From assembly GCF_018320785.1 (NCBI RefSeq), contig NC_054881.1, positions 23,622,275 to 23,686,274 on the forward strand: a DNA stretch of 64,000 nt. Direction: 5' to 3'. A model generated the notes under the pieces. That model did not search any database, was not told the DNA's origin, and saw only the letters and a list, made by a program, of their open reading frames with translations. Made by a program: the position numbers and the translations under genes. Of the stretch, positions 50,001 to 62,000 are shown piece by piece. Origin of the DNA: Cheilinus undulatus (taxonomy: Eukaryota > Chordata > Actinopteri > Labriformes > Labridae). Position 1 is the stretch's first letter; every line of letters starts with the position of its first letter.

Positions 50001-53000
50001 TGGGCTTCCGTGAGGGCATCCTCTTCAGACTGAACTCTCGGGTGGTGAACTTTATGGAGAGCTTAACCTCAATCTGACACAGGAAAAGAGCTTACAGTTA
50101 AAGCAGGTTTACAGAGTGAGAGACCAGTCTACAAGCCTGATATCCATCTATGATGGCGCTCCCTGATCTGGAGGATATCCTGCCATGGTAAAGCCAGATG
50201 TGGACTTCACAGAGAATAAACCACTGAAACATGTTCTGGAGTTAATTTGGAAATATTCCTCTCTGCTTTGTGCTACAGAAATTAAATTTAAAACTATACT
50301 GGAGCTACAAAACAGTGAAGATGTCGACATTTGTCAAGCTTTTAAACCAGGGGTGTCCAATCTACGACCTGTGAGCAAAGTGGACCAGTCAGTCATCCTA
50401 TGAAAAATATTAAGACACCCCTGATTTAAACACAAGGAGGAAATACAGAACAGAAACATAAAAGCTACTCTGAATATGGTATAAATTTTGTGTTTACTCA
50501 CCCCGTTCATTGGAATTACTGTTCTCTGCCAGTCTTTGCCTTCAAGAGCCTGAGGGTCAAGCTGAGAGGGAGACAAGAACAAAAGAAAGGGTGGTTTACT
50601 TAATTATGTGTTTTTACAACTAAGAATGGGTTAATACAACAAAATACAGGATTCAATGGCTATAAATATTGAGTGTAAAGACTTTGAGATGTTACTCTCA
50701 GATAGCCTAAAGCCCCTCTACAAAAAAGTTAATACTTTGACTGATTTATCTCCTTTTTTTGGGTTAAAAAAATGCTTTTCACATGATAACTCTAGATCCC
50801 TGGAAAAAATGTACACCCTATAACAGATAAAGGAGAAAGATGAGTTTATTTTATCCTGTTTGTTTCATCACTTGTATGTGTTGCTCCAGCTAAGGTGCTG
50901 GAAATCTTCAGACACTTTAGTTGTGATTGCTGGTGGGACATGAAGCTACACTAGTTAAGAACCACTGGTTTACAGACCTGCTATACAGCTAAACTACATC
51001 CATAGCTACTGCATCTTTTTTTTTTTTTTTTTTTTTTTTTACTCAAATGATGCTGATTTGCTCCGTTCATTCTCTGACCACGAACAGGCAGCTTTAAGCT
51101 TTGCAAGATAGATCTGCCAGATGATGGACATGGACTATTTCATTTGCTTTGTGGGTTTGGAGTGTGCCTCTGGAAAAATCTCGATTTAAAAGGCCATGCA
51201 CCCTCAGCACTTCACCCTACCTCTTTATTCCAACAAGAATCGGGACTCACAAACCCTCAGCGCAAGAGACAGGGGTAGGTAGGGTAGGACTCAGATTCAG
51301 TCTTTCTTTTAATAAGTTAATGGTTTATTTCTAAGGATTCTTTCAACACAGCCTGTTTGTTCATAAGAATTACATGTAAAAAAAAATCCCAGGAAATTAG
51401 AAAAGTTAAAAGTTATAAAAACTTTTTCCCCCATAAGTGCAAATAGAAAACCACCTACATGAATTTTTAATGTTCACTTGCTTTGTTTACATTATCTTTA
51501 TGCCGTGTTGTCCTACTTTCATACTGCTCTGATACGTCAACAAGGCATAAAGTCAAACTAGAACTACATCAACAGAACAAACCTTCCCACCATTGTTGTG
51601 GAATGTTTTTAAATGTGGTTTTGTTATTCTGTTACATCACTTTACTGTATAATTATGTATATGCTAAACATTTTTATTTGTTTATCGAGAAAACATTCAC
51701 ACCCAATCACACTCAGATCTGAGGAGATGTGCCATCTGGGCCAATAAAATCCTGGCCCATCCACGCACACATGAAACAAACACACTCTGTAAACTGTATC
51801 TTGTATGCTTGTATGTTTACCTAGGCTAAGGCCCATCTGGTTGCGTGCAAAGCTGGATCATGTTTCTCATAACTGAATCTTTGACTGCTGGGAATGCTCT
51901 TCAGTTTGAGCTGTTTATCTACAAAGAATTATGCTCCACTGAAAACAGCAAAGCCACAGGAGCCTCTTTATCTGCATGATAAAAATGTTAAAAGGATCAA
52001 GTTTTCAGCCAACTAATACAAGTTCATCTACCACTGCTTTTAGAAGAGATGTGTCGCCCAGTGCTCTATTTAACACATAACTTTTTGTAATGAATGGCAT
52101 CTTTAAAACTAAACGGTGTTAAACAGGACAGGCAGAGACTGTTTATTGACACTGTATAAAGATTAAAGAAGATCTTTAGGTAGAGACAGACCTGTCCAGT
52201 GAATAATTGTATGTTTTTGGTTTGCATATGATACAGAAGGTTTAAATTTCAGCCAAACAGTATATTTGACCATCTGTTTTAGGATTTATGTGATCTTTAA
52301 AGCTTCTTTGAGGAGTTCTGCACTGGTAATAAAGAAAATTGTTATTAATACTGATGTTTTTTGGAGTTTGTTAAAACTCTGTGTGAAACCAAGTGGCTTT
52401 TCATACGTTTCACACAGAGGAGAAGCTTCTGTTTAGCCACTCTGCCATAATCCCAGATCTGTGAAGGGTTGCAGAGATTTTTGTCCTTCTTGAACTTTGT
52501 CCCATCTCCACATAGGATCTCTGGAGCTCAGTCAGAGTGACCATCAGTTGTCAGGTCATCTCTCTTACTAAGGGTCTTCTCCCCTGATCACTCATTTTGG
52601 CTGGGCGACCAGCTCTTGGAAGAGTCCTGGTTGTGCCTAACTTCTTCCATTTGAGAATTATGGAGGCCACTGTGTTCTTGGAACCTTAAAGGGCCACATT
52701 ATGCAAAAATCACTTTTTTCAGGCTTTTCTAACACAAATATGTGTCCCTGGCCTGTCCAAAATTCCCTCAAGTACCAGAAAAATCCATTCCCTCTCCCCT
52801 CTCTTTCTCCACCTTTCAGAAAATGTGTGCTGAAACAAGCTGTTCTCAGTTTTTACATCTAGTGACCTCACCAGGGGCCCTTAGCACCCGCCCCCAGGTT
52901 TGGTTGGCCATCCCCCACTTGGAGGAAAGTTCCGCCCTCCTCTTCTGGTCCTCTCAGCTACCAGCTGAGATGCTGGATAGCTCAGTGGGTCACCCTGCTT

Positions 53001-56000
53001 ACTGCAGTCTAGGAGATTGATGGTTCGAATCCCAGTCCAAACTTTGGGGAAAAAAGTGTCTGTAAAATCACAAGTGCTGCATCCATTCCCTGAAAGGGGT
53101 GTGGTCAGGGGCAGAGTCAGAAAGCTAATTACCATTTGAAGCCACAGACACAGAAACGGCTTGTTCTGAGAAGGGCTGAAACAGAGGGGTTTTTAGACAT
53201 GCAAAAATCTAATACTGAAGTGTTTTTTCAGCAACAAACTTCACAGGCATGTTTTGGGGACCTTTCAGAACAATACAAACTGGTCTTAAAAGGGTTAATC
53301 TGTGCTTTTTTTATTTAATGCTTGTTGTCTCTATCTACAAATCCCAGTTCCAAAAAAGTTGGGGCAGTGTGTATAATGTGAATCAAAACAATAAAGTGTT
53401 TTGGAAATCTGTTTCAACCTGTATTTTGTTAAATACAGCACAAAGACAAGATATTTAATGTTCAAGCTGATAAACTCAGCTGTTTTTTTTTAAATGAACA
53501 CACTGTAAATTTGATCCATGAAAGGAGTCCAAAAAAGCTGAGAGAGTGACAACAAAAGACAGGGAATGTTACACAGATAGTAGCACCGTGATGCACCATG
53601 ACAGCATATATGACAGCTAAATTTACCCCTAGGGATGAATTGAATATTTCTATTATCAGTACAGTAACTATAAGACGCATTACTTGATTCTTTGCAACAT
53701 ATAGATGTCAACTGAAAAACTTGAAACATGACAGTGTTTATGAAGTAATGGACTACATTTAATAAAAAGGAGACACCAAAAGGGAAAGTGAACTAAAGTC
53801 ATGGCTGAGTAGAAAGTATAATATGCTATGGACACAAATCAAACAAAACTATAAATATAAATATGACTAAATTTTAAATGTTGACGGTATTTTGACATGT
53901 TTTAGAAACACCAATCAGTCAGAAAAATTCATCTGATTGGTTAAACAGAACAACCAAAGAGTAATGTGTCTGATTTTCAGCTGCAGTGGCTCCTGCTGAA
54001 GTCAGGAGCTTTGCTCTCTTCCTTGGATTTATAAAAATCCTGCTTGGCGACTTTCTCCCCACTCTGTGTGGTTTGTTTTGAATGACATCATCTGTATAGA
54101 AATGATCATGTGGATGGATTACTGAAGGAGCCACTAGGTGGAGCATGTGACTATAAATCACAGTTTGGCAGGGAACAAGCAGTAAAGATAGTTGTTCTCG
54201 TGTGGGTGCTGTTTGAACACTTTGTTTGAGATGAGAAAGGCTGCTCTGAAATAAATCTGCTGATAAAAAGAAGTTAGTCTAATAAATGACTGTGATTTCC
54301 ACGTTCTGTTTTAATGTGTCTGTGGCTCTGTATGTTGGCTACCTCAGCCAGGTTTCTTACAGGTTTAAAACATTTTTTTTCATTTTAATGTGACTTCCTG
54401 GTAAATAAAGGTAAAAAAGGCAACCATGAAGGCTAATGCCGCACCATTGTTTTCAGTGATGGGTTCAATTAGATTTTATTCATATACTAAAAGCTGGATT
54501 TTCTCATATTTTCCAAAAACAAATGCAATAGAAGATATTTAGATGATTTATGTCCCAGCTCAGGAGCATGCAGTCTCATAAATACAGGTTAACAGAAAAA
54601 CATTAATGCCTCCTTTTTCTTTTCTAGGCATTTTTGGATTTTTATAAAAAAGAGTTTCTCTCTGCCTGAATCTCTGTTTTCTGCACTCATCTTTCTCCCT
54701 GGTGATCTCTTGAATGACACTTGGCATTATCCTGCAGGCTGCCGTCGTCTTGGCAACCTAATCACCTGCTATTTATCATCAGTCAGTCACAATCACACTG
54801 CTCTGGATGGTGTCTGCCTTGATTTATTTCAGGTATTTGGCATTTTTAAGACACTCCTCTTCATAGTATTGGTTTATTTATAACCATAACAAACCCTGAA
54901 CTGACTTAACAGAGTGACGCATCATTTATTTTTAATATTTATGTGACACCCTCCATTTAACCAGCCCCTAACCATTATTACATAACAGGCTAATTACTCT
55001 AATCAGCCATTTTTTACATCATGCCCAGTTTAAGCTCTTCATTGAGCAATAATTTGGATTTCATGCTCTGTAGCAGTCGCAGTGACATAACCGTCTATCG
55101 GTAATGACTCATGGTAGGTCCGCAGAAAAAAGGAGGGGGGTGACGTCATGTCATACCGGGATCTGTCCTTTCCCCATGATGCGGTCCGTGCTCTCTCCAT
55201 CCTCTTTGTTCTGCTTGGTCTTGTTGTAACACTTCTCATAGCAGAGCAGCCTCAGGGTCTGAGAGCCCTCCAGCTCAATTTCAAACTCCTGAGGGAGAAA
55301 AGACAAAAACAGGTGTCTGCAGATTAGAATTTGGTGCAAAAACATGCAAGATTTCAGGACGGCATCTCTGGAAACAGCAAGAATGTCAAATGTTAAGACA
55401 ACTCCTGACAACTCCTTCAGAAAAATTGCCTTTCATCTACCACCTACTTCTGAATCCATAAATCCCATCGCAGCTGACCAACTTTCTCTGTAATTATGTG
55501 CAGGACGAGAGCTCCCTACATATGGTTTGCACATCACCCTGCACTGGTTCACTTAGCATTTGGACAGATGTGAGTCATCACCAGCAGCCCCTCATTAGCT
55601 GATATTATTTCCACTTTGCTTGGCAAAAAATCCTCAATGAGTCTTTGGGTCCAAGAGGAAAAATAAACCCCTGATTGAGTCTTATAGCTCATCTACTTCT
55701 GCAGGACTAACTCCAGCTGTGTTGTTAATGCATTCATGTTAGCTAATGTGTAGTTTCTTGCATGCATATCGGGGCATTTGTGTATGTTTGCAGGGGCTGC
55801 AGATGCTCTGTGAGGGCTTTTCTGATGTTTTTTTCTTCTTTACTGAAGATGGAAAGCTTTGTGATTGCAGGAGCAGATGTCAGATACAGCATGTACTGTA
55901 CAAAAAGGGAGACTTGTTTATACATGTTTTTCTCAGCTGAAAAATAAGAATGTTGAGCATTTTTATAAGAAATATCAGACCTAGGCTGGATTTAAAATAC

Positions 56001-59000
56001 TACATCTGTGAAGTGGGCAGTTCCAAGTATTTACAACTGTTTGCAAGGATGCAGAAATTCCTTACTATTATAGCTGTAATGGTCTGATTCTAGCAGCAGC
56101 CGTGACAGACACAAGATGTTTAGGTTGGAACAGTTGGATGTTACGTCAAAGCCTACTACATAAAGAAGCATGAACTGCTCCTGGAAGCTGCTGTTCTGCT
56201 ACTGTAACAGTACCCTAACCCTAACCCACAATAAACGTTTCCAAGTTATCAGTGGCAATCTGCTCACCTCAGAGACTTACTTGTTGTTTTTAACTGAGTG
56301 GTGTTTTCAACAAAACTGCTCTCCAAAAGGTGTATTACAAAACAGTGAACTAGCTTTTTTAATTTCATGAATGAATTTCCCATAATGAGGGAGAAAAGCT
56401 GTTAAAAATGGACTTCTTAACTTGAATAGCGAGCAATACCAAAATGATTTGAGCAGATTTTTTTGGCAATAAATTAAACCTTATTTTTGTTCTGCTTTGT
56501 TGTGCATTTTATTGTGTGTAATTATTCTAAATAATGCAAATAAAAAGTTGTTAAAAAAAAACCTTATTCATAAAAAGCTGGCAGTTACATTCATGAAAAA
56601 ACTACACTGCAAACATTGCAGACAAAGAAACATTTTACAGATAAAATGAAGGTCAGAGATCTAATTTGGGATTAAATTATGTATCAACCAATTTTATAAG
56701 TAGATACATAAATGGTGGCTTGCTTTAGCCCTGTTAGCTTTAGCTAAAGCTAACATAGCAACACTAGCTACATAATAAACATTATAACACAAGCCAAGAT
56801 AGCTAAGCTAGCAACACGAGCTTTAGCTAAAGCTAATCTAGCTATGTAGATAATGTGGCTTGGCTTCAGCCACATAGTTAAGTTATCTACCTAGCTTATA
56901 CAGCTACTGGAACTACGTAAGCTTTGTTTGCTGCGTTAGAATGTTTTCATGGAGGACCAGCTTTTTACTTGTGAGACTGTTCACCAGGTCTTATCAAACA
57001 TTTTGTAATCAACCTCAACAGAAGTTTAGTATTTATTTTCTGACACAGATGGCATCTCAAAGAGATGGTCTGAGAGAGTGGCTGTCAGAGATGTGGGTCT
57101 GCAGCCGCAACCCTCACAAAGAAGGAGGTTTTAGCTTTCTGTCAATGTACTGGCGAGTAGTTCAGTTTTACCACACATGGCCATCAGTAGCACATATTTA
57201 GATAATGATTCTACATTACAAAGCAGTTGAATTTTCCTTTGTTATAAATGTTTGACTTAACCTGAACAACCTGGCAGGAGATCCTTATTTCTATATTGTC
57301 TTGCCAGGTAGCTCAGTAGCTACTCAGCACTCAATATTTTCAGTAAACTTTAAATGAAATACTTTTTAATTTTACTTGAGTAGGTTTATAAACCAGTAAT
57401 TTTACTTCTACTTATGTAAATTTCAACCAAAGTTACTGTACTTTCACTACAGTACAATAGTCTTGTTCTTTTTTCACGTCTGGTTTTCTTTAACATTGTA
57501 GCACTTATGATAGGAATCAACAATTTTGCCTGATTCTGAAGCGAGCAAATAATCACTTTGTTATTTGTATTTGCACAGTAGCAAAGACGACCAGGTTTTG
57601 TTAAAGAAGGTGGGACATTATTATATATACTATAAACAGATGAAGAGCCCAGCTAGAGCCATAACATTTCTCCCTTTAGTTTGGATGTTCAAATCCCCCC
57701 CCCCCCACAAACTAGTCCCTTTTGTGATATATGTTTTTATAGCTATCTATGATTTATGTGATTACAGCTTCAGGTCAATTAATGAATTCTGGATTAACTT
57801 TCGAGATCTCATCTCTGATGGACATAGTGAAAAGTACATTTAAAACAATGCAGCTGTTAAAGACTCAGATTTATCATTGTCTGGTTATTGGCACAACCCT
57901 GAAGAGATCAACAGCTATCAGAACTCAGATATTTGAGAAAATATAGCTTTGAACAGCTTGTAATAAAATTTTGTTGGAAGTTTGATTTTAAAAAATGGAG
58001 TGGCATTTACTAAAATGAGGGCAAATTCCTTTTAAAATCAATGCCGTTGGCAAAACACATTTTTCTTACTTCCACCATATCTCTAGATTTTGATCCATAG
58101 TCATATCTACAGTAGAGACCCCAAGAATAATGTGGATAGTGCTTTTAAAAGCCTGATAATAGTATGAGGGACATTAATACAATGGCGTCTTGTGGCATGT
58201 GCACTGAGTGATCTTTTCTTTTTTAGCCTGTCATGATGTTTTTTTATGTTGTATGGGAGGCCCTTTAATTTGCCTTGTTGCTGCACAGATAAACTTGCTT
58301 TTACTAGGAGTAAGATATCCTGTCTCTTACCTCATTCCATTTGGGTTCAGTTGTGTATCGATATACTCTCGTCTTAGCTTTATTTGAGAAGATGCCGAAG
58401 GAGTCAACCTCCAATGTGCAGTAGAGATCTGATAGAGAGAGGAAAAAGAAAATATTAGGCCTATACTGTTTTTAAATTTGTGACTGTGGGCTATCTCATG
58501 AACAACTGAACTGATTTATTGTAATGATGAGTCAAGTCGTTTGGGACGTTTTCTTTCAATAAGTGTGTTTAAGTCAGCAAATAAATTAGAAATTTAACAA
58601 GTAAAATCTTACAGTTCAACCATTACAGACTCCTAAATCACCCTCCCATGAAAACAACTTATAACTCAACAGTGTTTCCCACAGCTCCATGGCCTCATCA
58701 AACTCATTTTGTCTAATTATCCGTACTGTCTGTTGTCTGCATGGAGGCTAAAGTCGAGTGACTCACTCAAGCTCTGTTTGAGGCCGGAGGCAGAGTGGAC
58801 GATTACATTCAGGAACCCGCAGAGACCGGGGGATTCATCCTCTGGAAAAACAGTCAGCGAGGAGAGGAGAAAAAAAAAAAAACAGAGAGAGAGAGAGAGA
58901 GAGAGGAGGGGTTAGAAAAACATGAACATCTCTGTTTGTGTTGGAGGAGAATCAGACGTGGAAAAAGGGGAGAGAACATTACTGTACAGTATAAAATATG

Positions 59001-62000
59001 TGGTTTCAACTATGCTGTTTTGATTACAATTATAAATCATAATCAAAGTGTGTAACCAAATATCGACCCTGCATCATGTATATAGCTGTGGAACTTAAAA
59101 TGTATTTCCATCAAGGGTTTTGGTTTAGTTCAGTACGTTATGGTGCACATTATTAGCATTTCCACTGTCAGAAGATGGGAAAATTACCATAATAACTAAT
59201 TCCTACCACCTTGCTCTTCTGGCATCCTTTGGTTGGGGTAGTAAGTGTACCTATCTGAAGCTAGAGCCGAGCTAGACTTAATGCTGTCTATTGACTGTTT
59301 AAAAAAATATCTTTACTTCCTGTGGACTGAGCTCATAATGGGCAAACAAGTAATGCCCCTTGTTTAGTGATGAGCTAATCAGCTTTACTACATCCTTCTG
59401 TCATAAACATGCTTTCAAAGAAAACAGTGATAGCTATACTATTTAGCAAACAGACCTTGAGGGTACTCATTAGATTGGGAATAGGAAACTTTAGTCACAG
59501 AGAGAGCAACATTAATTCTGTTCTATGCTACCAGAGGGCCAAATTATCACTCATTGTAGGGCAATCTAAATTTGGCAAGCAAAAGAACATTACGTGTAAT
59601 GTACAAAAGGAAAATAATATATAGAATTTAGCTACTTTTCAATGTAATGATCAAAGCATTGTAGCAGCTAATAAAGGCATGTTTTACTTTAACACATAAT
59701 TTCCCTAATGCATACAAAAATCTTTATAAAAAGCAGTTTAGAGAGACAGATACAGCCTATTTGTTGGAAAGAACAAACACTGATCTATCAGTAATCAAGA
59801 CTATGACATAAATGTTTCTGTTTTCATGCTTTTGGTCATTGTGAATGGTGTTGTAATGAAAATTGAGGTTAAATGTATCTTATATAGTTTTTCGTCTTCA
59901 TGTTGACAACTTTTTGTCATTTGAAATCAACTCGTGGTCCACGGGAAGAGAAGAGGGGGGCAGCATTTGGCCACCAGATCACTAGCTGCCTACCCCTGAG
60001 TTTGACTGAAATGACGTTATGATTCAAGACCAGTTACAAGCCGTAGCAATGTGCTGTTTCTGAATGAGCTGGATCTCTTGCTTGTAAAGGATGGGAGCTG
60101 GCTCCCATTTGAGAGCAAGTTTCCTGTATTTCTATTTTGGTTTTTGTTGAATACAGTGGGGTCACAGGACACTGAGACATTGATTTCAAATGGTGTATAT
60201 AACTTTAACAAAAATCAAAGTCCTTGACGGAAAATAATGTGAAATAAATCACTATGAGCCAACCAGTCCAGGGTGTACCCCGCCTCTCATCCGATGACAG
60301 CTGGGATAGGCTCCAGCCACAGCCACTGTTGGGAACTTCATGGTTTAACAGGCATTAAAAAAACGGTACCAGATTAAGAGCTGTATGGTAGTCGATAGAC
60401 TGACTCTTGTTCCTGAGCTGAGATAAGTGACCTGGATCTCTAAAACACTATTAGTGAGGCTGGATGGACATTGGCTGTGTTAACATACTGTACAAACCAT
60501 GCTGAACTTTACTGAACTAAATACACCATAAGTATGCAAACAATGTAACACTTAAGCTTAAAAGTACTGCTAACAAAAACTGATGGCTTACCTTCTGTAT
60601 TGATGCTGAGTGGGATGTGATGGACCGTCTGCAGTTTGAGACACGAGCTCGTCAACATTTGTAGCTCCATGGAGCTCAAGGAGGAAGTTTTTAAACCTTT
60701 AGAAAAGACAATCAGTGAAGACAGTGAATTCTCTTTCGATCTTTTTCACATTTTTTAAGCTCCTAAGATGTTTTGTAAGTGGAAAAATACAAGTGTTTTG
60801 ATCTGGATCAGACATTGCGACATTTCTGGGACACTTACATTTCTTCTGCTGTTCCTTCAGTATCTCCCTCCACTCAGCTCGCTCGTAGTCTGAGGAAATC
60901 AAGAAACTGTAACTCTGAATAAAAAAACACAAAATAATGGCTGTTAGATTATCGACACTTCAACACACTCAGCAAACAGTCAATGCTGGCACAAGAAAAT
61001 ATGAAGGAGTAGGGTGGACAGGAAGTAGGAGAAGGGTGGGTAGAAATGATGAGGAAAAATAAAAAGAGAAGAGGTGGATAGGGTCTTGACCTTTCCGTTC
61101 TTGTTATAGAGTCTGAGTGGCATGCTCGGGGACGTTAACAGGAGCAGAGACTCTTGTTCTGACAACTTCTTCCTGAGACGGTCGATGACTTTTGAACCCT
61201 TGTTAGCCCTCTGAAATCAAATAAATAGAAAACACTTTGTTATATGTACATATAATTTTGGTGGGAAAAATCCCTTAGCCTCAATCACCAACATCTTCTT
61301 AAGATTTTTCTGAAATTTGTTCTTATGAAAGTCCCTTGGCTCCATGAGAACCCCTGTTAAGCCATAAGACCTCTTTTAAAACTCAGGGTGAAAACTTCAA
61401 AAATACAGAGTGTCTTCAAGTGTCTGCCTGTACCTTTTCTCTCTGGAGCTCACTGCGTAGATGCGAGATCTTGACCTTCATTGCATCGAGCTCTTCATCT
61501 GGGACCTGGGGGATGGTAAGGGGCTCGGCCTCCTCGGGGCCCTGGAAGGTCAGCTCAGTCAGGGGGATGTACCACTTACTGTCATACTGCTGGTTTTTGC
61601 TGCATTGAAAGACAAAGAGGAAGCAGAAAGGGAATGGAATGACAGGTGAGTGAAGAGAGCATGGTTTGACAGCAAAATCTCTACATTCTACTCTACCAAA
61701 CTTCCACTCATGTTATTTATGGATCTTTACTTATCATACAGTAGGATGTACTTTTCAAATTCAGCTACACATGGCTCAATCCTTCCATTCATCCCTACCT
61801 CTACATTTTGTGTGTTTACATGTAGGGTAGGGTGTCCTGGTTCAGTAGCACAAGTGTGATGACATTCCCGCAGATTACCCATAACACTCGGCTTTGAATG
61901 TGCCACTGGAAAATCTCCTCCATTTCAACAAGAATTGGGACTCCCTATCCCAGATGTGAACATGTAAAATGTAAGGGTAGGGCTAAGTTGCAAGGGGTTT

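Noticed and set aside
56212-56227. ACCCTAACCCTAACCC, telomere-like repeat
   Set aside because: Fewer than three units; too short to mean an interstitial telomere site.
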